Virus record (IMG/VR): IMGVR_UViG_3300050821_007708
Location: 1-50,423 of that record
Reading direction: 5' to 3' (one strand)
Origin: a virus
Length of the DNA stretch: 50,423 nt
Positions 41,701 through 47,290 of the stretch are shown in pieces (the first letter of the stretch is position 1; each line of letters opens with the position of its first letter). A model generated the notes under the pieces. That model had not been told where the DNA came from. It searched no databases and worked only from the letters and a program-made list of their open reading frames with translations. The translations under genes were made by a program, and so were the position numbers.

Positions 41701-42651
41701 GGCACGATCTTCGCGACGATCCCCGAAGCCATGATGGACGCCAGCGTGACGAACGCGGACGAGCCGGATCGCGCGTGGGCCGCCCTGAACCTGGTCGGAC
41801 ACAGCTTCCTCCAGGAAGACAGCTTGAGCCCGCGCGTCGCCGCGGTGTGGCCGGAGCTGGAGCTGGCCATGAACAAGAACACCTTCAACGGCTCACCCAT
41901 CCTCACCCAGGCCGACCAGAAAGTGCTGCCCGAGGAACAGGACAGCCCGTACGTACACAGTACTTACCGATGGCTTGCCAATGAGATGCCTGACATCGCG
42001 CCGTCAGCCCTGCGCAGTCCCAAGCAGCTCCAGCACCTCGGCCAAGGGTACTTCGGCGGCGTCCAGGACTACGTGCTGGCCGTGACCGATGCGCTGGCCC
42101 GCCGAGCCCAGGGTGAGCCCGAGCCGGCTGCCGGAAACCATCTGCCGATCTTCAGCCGCTTCTTCCAGGAAGGGCCGATGGCGCAGACCAAGTATTCGAA
42201 CACCATGTACGACATCGCCGATCAGGCGGCCAACGTCATGGGCTCGGTGAAGAAGCTCAGCCAGTCCGGCACGCCGGAGTCCGCGGCGCGCATCGATAAG
42301 CTGCTGGAAAAGAACGAGGACCTGGTGGCCGCAGACCAGCCGTTCAGCCAGGCCGTCAAGCAGGTCGATGACCTGCGCAAGCAGATGCGAGAAGTCCAGC
42401 TGTCGGACATGAGCGCCAACGAGAAGCGAGACACCCTGGATCAGATCCAGGAGGCGATCAACGAGACCGCGAAGGGCGTCTGGGACATCCGCCCGGGCGG
42501 AAAACTCTCACCCAGCGTCGCCGCCGAGCTGCAGGGAAAGACCAAGGATCAACAGGCTACGACGCTCCAGAGCGCCGGCCTCACGCACACCGCGCAGCTG
42601 CTGCGAAGCCTGCCGGCGACACCGCCAAAAGCCATCATGGGAAATCAGTAG
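32746..42651 (+). CDS. giant polyvalent virion protein (P-loop, ART-like, zincin-like, LPD38-type regions)
   Basis: A 3301-codon frame from GTG 32746. Order: two EAVEYLKSNP-type repeats (about 12-70); Gly/Ala-rich membrane-like part (405-510); two related L-x2-GL-x-K-x-LLP-x-GRR modules (652-705, 754-805); zeta-like P-loop GGGTGAGKTT (about 1018); HDYFGH region (1448); ART-like fold (about 1665-1750); helical glycosylase-like region (about 1800-2020); zincin motif HEAVGH (2208-2213); long LPD38-like helical C-terminus (about 2360-3150) and coiled coil. Such proteins are injected with the DNA and attack or modify host targets. Three +1-frame genes are nested in its linkers, and ATG 36562 has AAGGA, so a second product from residue 1273 is plausible. 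Confidence 0.8.
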   Translation: MDAPSDSAPPPEAVEYLKSNPDTWSQFKSTFGTLPDGFTPPAAPQEAVDYLNKNPNTSQQFQDTFGYLPPSVKGAQPFVDRGQGPQGPPTSYRDPATGKIITEPGAQPSPPAPSAQDAQNASTRAGLVDAWHKGGIAGARDYFLNTHPGQLVSALGGGPNQAKSTGPLDDAALMLTKNLASMGSAIMRLPELTWNYLGQTEPDDIKEQHGGLTPEQLREGQSPDVIGSAIKSTTSALADRFKEGERSMVDALSEQARAGIQKHMIDTAADGKWKLGEGLKDPYWWGDQVANMAPMIATDGASAVAAKSAYAAKFTQTLAKAAAERAPTSVARSAAQAAALRAAHQAAVVTNVGANGLLFGSQAADETHDAINSLTDETLMNYAPYRDLRAHGLSQNAAREQISTQGAFLAGITTAVTAGMGGEPLNQFMSKWASKIPAAASRLGAAGRAAVGGAAQGAAIGAGTQLGQNLAMTPITGGDIWENVLDSTVTNALIGGGLGGAVGAKMGPAAERGPQDVKDDIVSNKLKDYVTARQNFQAAQRAAMDPAVPIKHEDIQTAREDYQQASIALNQELLAQGRLEPAQQKSVAAALAEAQRHGIEMPETTYDHQQSGTLPGASAESREVGKPAEAGGDSEAGAATAKEPPSAGAGATAPLSGAEASRLDSLNKVANAEPLEGQQMHDLVANGLAKVTPAGLPVLLPEGRRLRASLVEKGTPAPEPVQPAAEKPSEAPAEKPKSDLPALGEGPLSPDEDPTLRLTGTDYGNLERLGMGKSVDPKDMVPLHQAGLVKTSDSEGGYSLLPAGRRELAAFQNTRQTSLERAVQPHLELDHGSTLTTANSEHARKLADIETAYKESSDKAKAVKQAAFDKAESARQSAKEADEARMRGNPQAQTPLQERYKGGMALQTAGDGLRSPLRKISLDDSLKGQDAQIQSRFAKQIERDPDKAVSDYSKIPESMGGKFVSTDIARELSPDYNKDRTRSSAVQEPASAVAKAMFERNLTRPLKKNEVPGVIMTGGGTGAGKTTGLQAAIKSDPKIRAARAFYDSNMADLDSTVRRIERVKATGNQAHILYTYRDPIKAWTDGVLKRSEAQRKQFGTGRTVPMDVHASTHADSNRVIHALATRYAGDDQVKIHVIDNSEGDGQAKEIPVTRLPVLDYNDIRSKLTNATESEHAAGRISAATYHGARGEPVPESRANSGERDQHNEGGSAAGREGAAQRSTVGLRGEPAAQPNGAGEALRENGSASRRVGEREAQVPNGSPEADGSQGPVMFRMPEEPLSGMPTTAKVNGFDYKFGPNETARDARKAYLKGAGIKYKPVTHFRYLDPDTGEAIAKAYDEMKDDPTDPKVKASYKALVGETKEQFKAIQKTGLKIEFIKPGQEDPYKASPRLGLIDVQRNNHLWVFPTEGGFGVLNEAKAEHPLLADSGITLDGRKLKNNDLFRVVHDYFGHIAEGNGFRAHGEYNAWRLHSRMYSPEAQGALASETLGQNAWVNFGPHAKANRTASAADTVYADQKTGLMDPKVYGGPEGSKAADHDYAAPPGSQTSFTDAADKIFARLTDKEAQAANFIVQQMKTRGGEAGGKVFNHLLQKGKWTEEQMHNVADAARARYWGDLMDVGKKAEPDNLMFKHFSDASEPNVTLDPEKYGTGLKGAEARRMANNKGLKTISAYAMGGEVEPELRGKTRYHIQVPRDEMYDLSADPEDFVGKNTDEYGNYDHSQAEKDIAAAGYRGYHLPGAEGILKGQARFFKPTEAFRSDVATRMPDKWTAEHVAAVKEHLSAEEQAQLRRDSAQRMVDVFHSLPDTKELAAAALAGKAKKGWYQKAAESIHAVFGGDAPRFSAVLAAMSPQTSVEMNFHNALRTFVNWDKAGRPQDPAAIKKIMGASVLGSKGEGSVLGAWFNNTVRALTSEDPEKLTLSGPKVSSFMKNLQGKTNEVTLDSWMAAFAKVNQQMFSGHLTQTGPGKSAGYLGFSAKVREAAKMLEKMTGDKWSPAEVQETVWSWAKAAYEHADQFGAMGSIPDMVKNGEITDALVKGTADFHSLFGRPEHSAVLGDSRFNRGLEQLRSQEGFDAVSGPSGEAEAAARSALSPSLHSAAERLETLRRERNAGAKGPGTDDDVPFRQGGNQIGMSKSDMRTALQDVQSHLGIPINLHDDHTTLPDYVFDTPGAARAQGMFIPDPDGGSVHLIGSNIPNAVEARATAIHEAVGHQGLRAMLGGRYGDVMDHIAVNFRDQVLDEARARGISVKTKAGLRYAAEEVVARASERVFAKDIEAQPTVWHKIVGFVRDQLRKLGLTHDWNETDLNNLLYASRDYVRSQWVDKMYARDKLAEQAGQDFFNPGGDNTPMMKLKGVPTGGNKDLESFIGKIGMTDKPLKQRWEDATRDIIARAETAIFDHFHGINRAENMAGISAADRGYKSASLSTNAGGLMRAILEDGHPVWRDKAGNEVSGRQSQPGDVHDVNIDPNEGGGHGLLDVFKPLGKDLNKWSAWMIARRAERLLGEGRENLFSPAEIAAAKQMGSPLFESVAKNYSEFKGKVLDWAQTAGIIDPESRAMWDHADYIPFYRIMDNGNMKPSAGNRGLGYVKNQIQRLRGGENNIGDPVQNIMTNFSNLIESGLRAHAARATVDNLEGSGFVTAIKGFKDPVTAMDRASFKAAHPQVAADLKAIGVDIDHMPDKAFRGMQKMLLAKAPPDEGAVSVWRGGQKEFWHVNDPVLFRSLQAISPTTWGPWMKLFSLPKRALTITSTLTPEFAASVGWKHMWQAFVQGRTDDAATPFTLGVDNVKGAIKFLTHDPSLIHARAQGGLFEGLGYDPKGAAQETRMTVQRAAGANVINTPRKAWLAYRSVIGVSENMNRMAIYDNALSSGMTPMQAAFEAKSTMDYHKRGNAQLARFIFDTVPFMGAHVSALHTLFKNATSSPQAAMRVAMRGALLSMASIAYVALNHNDPNYQALTDKDKASYWHFWLPSMGHFKIPKPFETGTIFATIPEAMMDASVTNADEPDRAWAALNLVGHSFLQEDSLSPRVAAVWPELELAMNKNTFNGSPILTQADQKVLPEEQDSPYVHSTYRWLANEMPDIAPSALRSPKQLQHLGQGYFGGVQDYVLAVTDALARRAQGEPEPAAGNHLPIFSRFFQEGPMAQTKYSNTMYDIADQAANVMGSVKKLSQSGTPESAARIDKLLEKNEDLVAADQPFSQAVKQVDDLRKQMREVQLSDMSANEKRDTLDQIQEAINETAKGVWDIRPGGKLSPSVAAELQGKTKDQQATTLQSAGLTHTAQLLRSLPATPPKAIMGNQ
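34562..34711 (+). CDS. nested +1-frame gene 1 (49 aa) inside the giant gene
   Basis: ATG 34562 has GGAG 7 bases upstream; TGA at 34709-34711. The product is basic and Pro/Arg-rich: MTINRAGHFRELQPNLGKSV, then APPPPRNRRQPVLEPRRR. Third-position GC is about 80% by hand count, against about 60% in the long frame, whose product here is a low-complexity Ser/Gly/Ala/Glu linker. It shares PNLG-x2-V with nested gene 2. Function unknown. Confidence 0.5.
   Translation: MTINRAGHFRELQPNLGKSVSRPKPVETAKRAPPPPRNRRQPVLEPRRR
36251..36562 (+). CDS. nested +1-frame gene 2 (103 aa) inside the giant gene
   Basis: ATG 36251 has GGAG about 11 bases upstream; TAA at 36560-36562 overlaps an ATG of the long frame (TAATG). 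Third-position GC is about 80%, against about 46% in the long frame, the strongest codon-use reversal in the window. The protein starts MPQNLNTPPDASPQPRTTVP, has FPNLGQTVANAINTTK, and a basic C-terminal half (YQTVRLKPMGLKDL). The long frame still encodes the end of the zeta-like domain across its first 25 codons, so this start is truly dual coding. Confidence 0.65.
   Translation: MPQNLNTPPDASPQPRTTVPGENLFPNLGQTVANAINTTKVAQPQAEKVPHSGLPSDFAGNLQRNQTVLAKHFARTDPHPVVSASAKPKYQTVRLKPMGLKDL
38846..39055 (+). CDS. nested +1-frame gene 3 (69 aa) inside the giant gene
   Basis: ATG 38846 has GGAG about 8 bases upstream; TAG at 39053-39055. The product is Ser/Thr-rich then helical and basic (SIEALSNFGARKASTPS, LQEKRRRLLAALSAQAS). 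Third-position GC is about 75%, against about 56% in the long frame, which here is the linker between the glycosylase-like region and the zincin-like region. Confidence 0.5.
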   Translation: MPLSKEQQTSTVSSAGPNTVPSSEIPDSIEALSNFGARKASTPSLDLQEKRRRLLAALSAQASTAQPNA

Positions 42652-42652
42652 A

Positions 42653-42814
42653 ATGAAAGTCGGACTCTATAGTTGCGGCAGCGCCGGGACGTGTATCATG
42701 GGAATCATCAGCCACTACGTGCTGCCAACTCTTCAGCTGGTGGCGGTGATCCTGTCCATTACGCTGTCCGTTCTGGGCCTGAAGGCCTGGTTCCAGGCGA
42801 GGAAAAACAAGTGA
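42653..42814 (+). CDS. holin candidate (53 or 38 aa)
   Basis: ATG 42653 starts two bases after the giant gene; an internal ATG at 42698 gives a 38-aa form. It has one hydrophobic span (YVLPTLQLVAVILSITLSVLG) with a basic tail (KAWFQARKNK). It lies directly before the endolysin with a GTGA overlap, the classical holin place. Two possible starts could give holin and antiholin forms. Confidence 0.65.
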   Translation: MKVGLYSCGSAGTCIMGIISHYVLPTLQLVAVILSITLSVLGLKAWFQARKNK

Positions 42815-43461
42815 TTACAGACTCCATCGGTTTAGCTGAGGTCATCCAGCACGGCATGCCGCGCTGCAAAGCAGTCAACGGTTGGGCGATCTACCTGTGG
42901 AGCGCCTTCGTGAAGTTCGGGCTCAACACGCCATCCCGCATGACCTGCTTCCTATCCCAGGCCGCGGTCGAGAGCGAAGAGCTGAACGTCTTGGAGGAGA
43001 ACTTGAACTACTCGGCGCCGCGCCTGGTCGCGGTGTGGCCGAACAGGTTCGCCACCATCCAGGACGCGCTGCCGTTCGCTGGAAATCCCGAAGCGCTGGC
43101 CAACGATGTCTACGGCGCGCGCAACGGCAACAACCAGCCTGGCGACGGCTGGAAATTCCGCGGTCGAGGTATCCTCCAAATCACAGGACGGGCGAACTAT
43201 GCTCTCATCACTGACGAGATGGCAAAGCTTGGTGTGGTCCTCTCAAGCGAAGATGACTTCGCGACGCAGGCAGGCGCTGCTCCTGCGGCGTGCGCCTTTT
43301 GGAACACCAGAGACGCCAACACTGCCGCTGACCGTGTCGCCCAGTTCGGCGAAGACGCCTTCAAGGTCGTCTGCAGGAAGGTGAACGGCGGCCTGATGGA
43401 CTACGACCAGCGCCTGAGTTATGCCAAGTCGTTCGGTGATATCCTTGGGGTTCCAATCTAG
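42811..43461 (+). CDS. endolysin, GH19 chitinase-like
   Basis: A 216-aa protein. GTG 42811 overlaps the holin stop and has GAGGA 8 bases upstream; a longer open frame upstream is not used. It has the GH19 lysozyme pattern: FLSQAAVESEELNVLEENLNY (catalytic Glu 54 by alignment with HESG in the family), then NDVYGARNGN, GWKFRGRGILQITGRANY and a C-terminal helical part. It cleaves peptidoglycan glycan strands. There is no signal peptide, so release depends on the holin. Confidence 0.9.
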   Translation: MITDSIGLAEVIQHGMPRCKAVNGWAIYLWSAFVKFGLNTPSRMTCFLSQAAVESEELNVLEENLNYSAPRLVAVWPNRFATIQDALPFAGNPEALANDVYGARNGNNQPGDGWKFRGRGILQITGRANYALITDEMAKLGVVLSSEDDFATQAGAAPAACAFWNTRDANTAADRVAQFGEDAFKVVCRKVNGGLMDYDQRLSYAKSFGDILGVPI

Positions 43462-43472
43462 GGGAACCTCTC

Positions 43473-44093
43473 ATGTTCGGAATGGTGCTCGGTCTGCGGA
43501 CGTATCTGGAGCTGGCGGCCGGTGCCGTCCTCATTGTGGGATTCCTGGTCTTCGCCTCACACGAGCGCGAAGTCGGACGTGAACAGGTGATGGCCGCCGA
43601 TGCTAAGGTGGTCGCTCTTCAAGCTCAGCTCAACGAGCAAAAGGACAAAGATGCGCAAGCAATCGTCGACGCCTCAACGGCTGTTTTCAAGAACATGTCT
43701 AGCCAGCCTGTACCTGCTCCTAAGCTTGTGCGGCTGTGCGTCGATTCACTCAGTGGTGGCCCCTCAGGGGCAAATGGTGGGGCCATCAGCAAGCCTGATG
43801 ACGCCGCCGCTCTACAAGTCACAGTGGAACGCCCAGGTGCAAGCACTGGTTTCGACATCCGCCCCATCACCGAACACCTCCTCGACACCGCGGACAGCCA
43901 AATAACAGCCCTTCAGTCGTACATAAACGCCTGTATCAAGGAAGGATTTTGCAAACCGATAGTTCCAGATTCTACGTCGGTCGTTCCTGCAAGTTCGGCC
44001 ACGACGGCCTTAGGTACAGCGGAAACCGCTCTTGCGTCCAGTGCGCTATCGACGCTGCACGCAAGAGGTGGTCCACCAACCCTGGACCCTTAA
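43473..44093 (+). CDS. inner-membrane spanin (i-spanin)
   Basis: A 206-aa protein following the endolysin. It has an N-terminal membrane span (ELAAGAVLIVGFLVFA, about 12-27), then a charged coiled coil (EVGREQVMAADAKVVALQAQ) typical of Rz-type spanins. The last 48 codons overlap the endonuclease VII gene in another frame and are Ser/Ala-rich; they may be unimportant. With the nested o-spanin it should fuse inner and outer membranes in the last step of lysis. Confidence 0.75.
   Translation: MFGMVLGLRTYLELAAGAVLIVGFLVFASHEREVGREQVMAADAKVVALQAQLNEQKDKDAQAIVDASTAVFKNMSSQPVPAPKLVRLCVDSLSGGPSGANGGAISKPDDAAALQVTVERPGASTGFDIRPITEHLLDTADSQITALQSYINACIKEGFCKPIVPDSTSVVPASSATTALGTAETALASSALSTLHARGGPPTLDP
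43651..43905 (+). CDS. nested outer-membrane spanin lipoprotein (o-spanin)
   Basis: An 84-aa protein, ATG 43651 with AAGGA just upstream, in the +1 frame fully inside the i-spanin gene. Signal peptide MRKQSSTPQRLF...LASLYLLLS and lipobox LCGC (Cys 29), then a Pro/Ser/Gln-rich mature part. This is the Rz/Rz1 nested arrangement. Confidence 0.8.
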   Translation: MRKQSSTPQRLFSRTCLASLYLLLSLCGCASIHSVVAPQGQMVGPSASLMTPPLYKSQWNAQVQALVSTSAPSPNTSSTPRTAK

Positions 44094-44401
44094 GGGCAGC
44101 GGTTAGGCGCTACCAAGAAAAGCATCGTGACAGAATCAGGGCATCAGATCGTCGACGCCATGGAATACCGGAGCCAACCCGACCGCGTCCGGATCTGTGT
44201 GAACTATGCGCCACGCCATCCAAGAGACCGCTGTGCGCCGATCATGACCATAAGACTGGAGAGTTCAGGGGCTGGCTGTGCGTAAGTTGCAATACAGCCA
44301 TAGGTCGGCTCGGGGACAACATTCGAGGACTGTTGCGCGCTGTCAGATACTTGGTGCAGGCGCGGCTGTCTCGACCACCGGCTCAAATTCCGACTCAGTA
44401 A
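43949..44401 (+). CDS. endonuclease VII-type recombination endonuclease
   Basis: A 150-aa protein from TTG 43949, which has AAGGAAGGA upstream and no better start downstream. N-terminal knuckle CKFGHDGLRYSGNRSCVQC. C-terminal catalytic zinc/HNH unit CELCATPSKRPLCADHDHKTG followed by GWLCVSCNTAIGRLGDN, diagnostic of the T4 endonuclease VII family, which resolves branched DNA before packaging or acts as a homing enzyme. It overlaps the spanin by 145 bases and converges on the minus-strand genes with a 59-base overlap. Confidence 0.85.
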   Translation: MQTDSSRFYVGRSCKFGHDGLRYSGNRSCVQCAIDAARKRWSTNPGPLRAAVRRYQEKHRDRIRASDRRRHGIPEPTRPRPDLCELCATPSKRPLCADHDHKTGEFRGWLCVSCNTAIGRLGDNIRGLLRAVRYLVQARLSRPPAQIPTQ

Positions 44402-44816
44402 CGTGACGGCTCTGGGTCTGACCGGCATGCGTGCGTTCGCCGAATTCGACAACGGCGGCCAGTTTCATATTCGGGAAGAGGCAGGCACCGGCTTTGCGGG
44501 CTGCTTTGCGAAAGTGACTGGTGCAGTCGTGACAGTAGTTCGGTTCCGCTGGCATCCCGAATCGGAGCGGTGGCTCGGCATTGAGTGCCGCTGCCAGCCA
44601 TTCTGCGTAGGAGGACTGCCGCAAGGCGAAGCATGGCGGCGGATCGAGCAGGCTGGTCTTTGTATCAAGGGCGTCTGGATCCAGCCCCAGGGCCACCAGC
44701 CGTGCTCTAAGACGGCCGAAGAATACCTCGGGAGCAGATAGTTGGTGACTCGTAGCCTGAACCTTCTTGGTGCCGCCGGCTTTGCGCTGGGGATTCTTTT
44801 TCTTCTTGACGGTCAT
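44343..44816 (-). CDS. hypothetical protein with CHDC motif, 157 aa
   Basis: The last gene of the minus-strand operon; its ATG overlaps the previous stop (ATGA). It has a very basic start (MTVKKKKNPQRKAGGTKK) and a C-terminal part NYCHDCTSHFRKAARKAGAC, a Cys/His group that may bind zinc. The end overlaps the endonuclease VII gene on the other strand. Function unknown. Confidence 0.75.
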   Translation of the reverse strand: MTVKKKKNPQRKAGGTKKVQATSHQLSAPEVFFGRLRARLVALGLDPDALDTKTSLLDPPPCFALRQSSYAEWLAAALNAEPPLRFGMPAEPNYCHDCTSHFRKAARKAGACLFPNMKLAAVVEFGERTHAGQTQSRHVTESEFEPVVETAAPAPSI

Positions 44817-45175
44817 GTGGTCATCACCTGTGTGTTCGCTGCCGCCGGCTGGGCACTATGTAAGATTGCCAGGTCCTGATCCTCAGCACAACGGCGGCGG
44901 TACTCCTCGTTGTTCGCTTCGACCGATTGGGATGAACGTCGCTGGTTACAGCGGAAGCACGACGCCACATGCCGGCGCTCTCCATAGACGTGTTGTGTCG
45001 CCCTATTGGGATCGCGGCGGTCGTACAGATGATCTATCGTGCAGACGTTCGGGCAGCTGACGGAGACCGTCTGCCGCGGCAGAACCATCTTGCACCGACA
45101 CCAGAAGCACCGGCCGCCCTGCTCAAGGAAGAGGTGCGCTCGATGGCGGGCCCTCTTGCTCCCCTCCAGCTTCAT
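44813..45175 (-). CDS. HNH endonuclease, 120 aa
   Basis: ATG 45175 overlaps the DUF1643 stop (ATGA), so a longer upstream frame is discarded. It has an HNH zinc fold: EQGGRCFWCRCKM (first CxxC), then CTIDHLYDR (catalytic H region) and RRHVASCFRCNQRRSSQS (second CxxC and N). It could be a homing-type nuclease or a packaging-linked nick enzyme. It is one of two nuclease genes within 1.3 kb, on opposite strands. Confidence 0.8.
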   Translation of the reverse strand: MKLEGSKRARHRAHLFLEQGGRCFWCRCKMVLPRQTVSVSCPNVCTIDHLYDRRDPNRATQHVYGERRHVASCFRCNQRRSSQSVEANNEEYRRRCAEDQDLAILHSAQPAAANTQVMTT

Positions 45176-45633
45176 AACCAGCGCTGCAGCTCGGTCGTCT
45201 TTGGTAGATAAAGTGGGTGCCGGGGAGCTGCGCTCTTCGTCAGCCCCATGTGCCACAGGCCGCCTTCGCACACCACCATGGGGATGCTCTTTCCCCCTGG
45301 GTTCCCCCAGGCGCACACCACTCTGTGACAGTTGTCTCCAAGTCTGCTCAGATAGTAGGCATTCTCCGGACCTTGGGCCTCGTCCGCGGACATGGTTTTC
45401 AGGACATCCGGATCGGTGGATCTGTAGGCGTACTTGTTGGCGACGATCAGTGATGCATACCCCCACATCTGGCTGAAGTCGATGCAACGCCGTATGGTGG
45501 GGTCGTCGATGCTGGCGTCAGCAGTGCTGGGGTTGAGCATGACCCACCCTAGGGTGGGCCCGCTCATGCTCCACTCGCGGAAAAGCCAGTACCGATATTT
45601 CTGGTCTGGCGAGATGACCGCGTTCTTGAACAT
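45172..45633 (-). CDS. DUF1643 family protein
   Basis: A 153-aa protein. ATG 45633 overlaps the stop of the gene before it (TAATG); a GIGAEV extension upstream is not used. It shows the DUF1643 pattern: YRYWLFREW, PTLGWVMLNPSTADA, DDPTIRRCIDF, WGYASLIVANKYAYRSTDP. These small proteins occur in many phages and bacteria; their biochemical role is not established to my knowledge. Confidence 0.85.
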   Translation of the reverse strand: MFKNAVISPDQKYRYWLFREWSMSGPTLGWVMLNPSTADASIDDPTIRRCIDFSQMWGYASLIVANKYAYRSTDPDVLKTMSADEAQGPENAYYLSRLGDNCHRVVCAWGNPGGKSIPMVVCEGGLWHMGLTKSAAPRHPLYLPKTTELQRWL

Positions 45634-46541
45634 TACTTCTGCACCGATTCCCACTGGGCGCGGGCCTGGCGGCGCTCGCGCTCACCATCCGGGTACACCG
45701 CGGTGGTGGCAACGATCTCGTGGATCTCGGCTAGGCAGTCGCTGCCGAGGGCTTCCTTCAGCTCGCTGATCTGGCACATCACCTTGTCGCCGGCAATGTC
45801 CTGACCGCGGCTGTAGAGGAACTGGGCCAGCTGGAAGCGGGCGCAGTCGTGATCCTTGAAGCTGAAACCTAGCGAGGTTCCCGCCGGCATAGTCTGTACT
45901 CCGAGTCCTTCAGCGAACCGGCAGCCAGCCGTTGTAACGCCAACACCAGCCAGCGCCGTCGAGACTGGGATCCTGGCAGCCGCAGAGTACGACGAATAAG
46001 AATTTCCGCCGCTGTCGCTCTCGGACTGCGAAGCACCGGTGGTCGCCGAGCCGCCCGTTGCGTGGCTGTTGCCTTGATTCGAAGCATTCGCAGTCGACGT
46101 TGATGGTCCGACCGAGATCGGGCCGACGCTCGACGAGCCGCCAGTGGCCGAACCACCGGCGACGTTACCGACTGCCGCTGAAACCTTGCCAACGCTCGCC
46201 GATCCGCCAGCGCCTCCCGCACCCCCCGTAGCGCCAGATACTGACGACGAAGTAGTCGACCCAGTCGAAACCTTGACATTGCTGTTGCCTCCGGTGGCGC
46301 TCGCCGTTTGGGTCTGGCCCTGACCTTGCGTCTGGGTCTGCCCCTGGCCGAGGGTATTGGTGTTCGTACTAGTCACGGGAGCAGTGACGTGTCCGCCGCC
46401 GGGAAGCTTGGGGGTCTTGCCCTTACACGCCGGGTTACTCCAGTTCTTGCTGAGTAGGCAGTCACAGGCGTGTGCCGGTGTCGCTGCGACCATAAGGCCC
46501 AGCACACAGATGATTGCCGCGTTCGAAAGTAAGCTCTTCAC
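45633..46541 (-). CDS. secreted low-complexity Gly/Ser/Thr-rich protein
   Basis: A 302-aa protein. Signal peptide MKSLLSNAAIICVLGLMVAA with cleavage after AHA, just before Cys 26. Residues 60-180 are Gly/Ser/Thr/Ala/Gln low-complexity sequence (LGQGQTQTQGQGQTQTASAT, GGAGGAGGSASVGKVS). The last about 110 residues are a folded domain with three or four Cys (TTAGCRFAEGLG, FKDHDCARFQLAQF, VMCQISELKEALGSDC). Export to the periplasm or surface suggests cell-envelope modification or exclusion of other phages. Such an export gene within an operon of nucleases is odd. Confidence 0.75.
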   Translation of the reverse strand: MKSLLSNAAIICVLGLMVAATPAHACDCLLSKNWSNPACKGKTPKLPGGGHVTAPVTSTNTNTLGQGQTQTQGQGQTQTASATGGNSNVKVSTGSTTSSSVSGATGGAGGAGGSASVGKVSAAVGNVAGGSATGGSSSVGPISVGPSTSTANASNQGNSHATGGSATTGASQSESDSGGNSYSSYSAAARIPVSTALAGVGVTTAGCRFAEGLGVQTMPAGTSLGFSFKDHDCARFQLAQFLYSRGQDIAGDKVMCQISELKEALGSDCLAEIHEIVATTAVYPDGERERRQARAQWESVQK

Positions 46542-46588
46542 GATGACCTCCTCAGGTCGGTTGATTGGCCTCAGACTCTACCGGCGGA

Positions 46589-46924
46589 TCAGGCTGGCGT
46601 CAACACCTTCAGTTTGGAGCGGTCCCACTTCGGCAGGTCGTCCATACTGACCTTCTTGAGCGGTTCCGCATCGCTGTCACCCGGCGGGTCATCGAAGTCG
46701 TCACGCGGACGCAGGAGGAGATGGGAGATCACGAAGCCCATGCCGGCCTCGCTCTTCAGGTCTGGCACTTCGACATTGTAAAACTCGATGATGCCGCGGT
46801 CGCCGTTGATGGCTTCCACGAAGTCGATGATCACGCCCTTGTAGCTGCCGACCGGGATTCCCAGCTCGTTGCTCGGCTTGCTCAGCGCCCACACCTTGTC
46901 GCCAGCCTTGAACTTCATAGCCAT
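46589..46924 (-). CDS. hypothetical KOW/Tudor-like small protein, 111 aa
   Basis: ATG 46924 overlaps the preceding gene by 10 bases. The N-terminus (KFKAGDKVWALSKPSNELG, SYKGVIIDFVEAI) looks like a small SH3-type barrel as in Tudor/KOW domains, then an acidic tail (PRDDFDDPPGDSDAEPL). The fold guess is from strand pattern only. Function unknown. Confidence 0.65.
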   Translation of the reverse strand: MAMKFKAGDKVWALSKPSNELGIPVGSYKGVIIDFVEAINGDRGIIEFYNVEVPDLKSEAGMGFVISHLLLRPRDDFDDPPGDSDAEPLKKVSMDDLPKWDRSKLKVLTPA

Positions 46925-47142
46925 CTCTTCACGCGGATGCGATCCCCGCGGATCTTGTCGGTCGTGAACACCTTGCCTGTGCGCTTTGAGTAGCGGGATA
47001 GCGTGCCGCGGAAGGTCGCGATGCGCTGCTTCGTGCCGCGGACGGTGAACGTGCGACCCTTCGGCAGCACCGCGTAGGGCAGCTGGTAGAAGACCTTGCG
47101 CCGGCCACTGGCGTCAAACAGCGGGATCTGCTTGACGTTCAT
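46915..47142 (-). CDS. basic hypothetical protein, 75 aa
   Basis: ATG 47142 overlaps the end of the 58-aa gene by 29 bases. It is a strongly basic beta-rich protein (GRRKVFYQLPYAVLPKGRTF, TFRGTLSRYSKRTGKVF), probably nucleic-acid binding. Function unknown. Confidence 0.7.
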   Translation of the reverse strand: MNVKQIPLFDASGRRKVFYQLPYAVLPKGRTFTVRGTKQRIATFRGTLSRYSKRTGKVFTTDKIRGDRIRVKRWL

Positions 47143-47290
47143 CCTTGACAGCCTTGATGTGTCCGGCCAGGTTCTCGATGCCTGGACAACTGAGGAGATC
47201 GCGCCGACCAGCCTCGACTTCCAGGATCTCCAGCTTGGCAAAAGCCATGGCTAGCGACAGTTCCGACTTGGATAGCTTCTTGATGCTCAT
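47114..47290 (-). CDS. small helical protein, 58 aa
   Basis: ATG 47290 overlaps the previous stop (ATGA); TGA at 47116-47114. Sequence MSIKKLSKSELSLAMAFAKL, then LEVEAGRRDLLSCPGIENLA and a charged end: a two-helix protein. Its overlaps on both sides fit the coupled minus-strand operon. Confidence 0.6.
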   Translation of the reverse strand: MSIKKLSKSELSLAMAFAKLEILEVEAGRRDLLSCPGIENLAGHIKAVKDERQADPAV

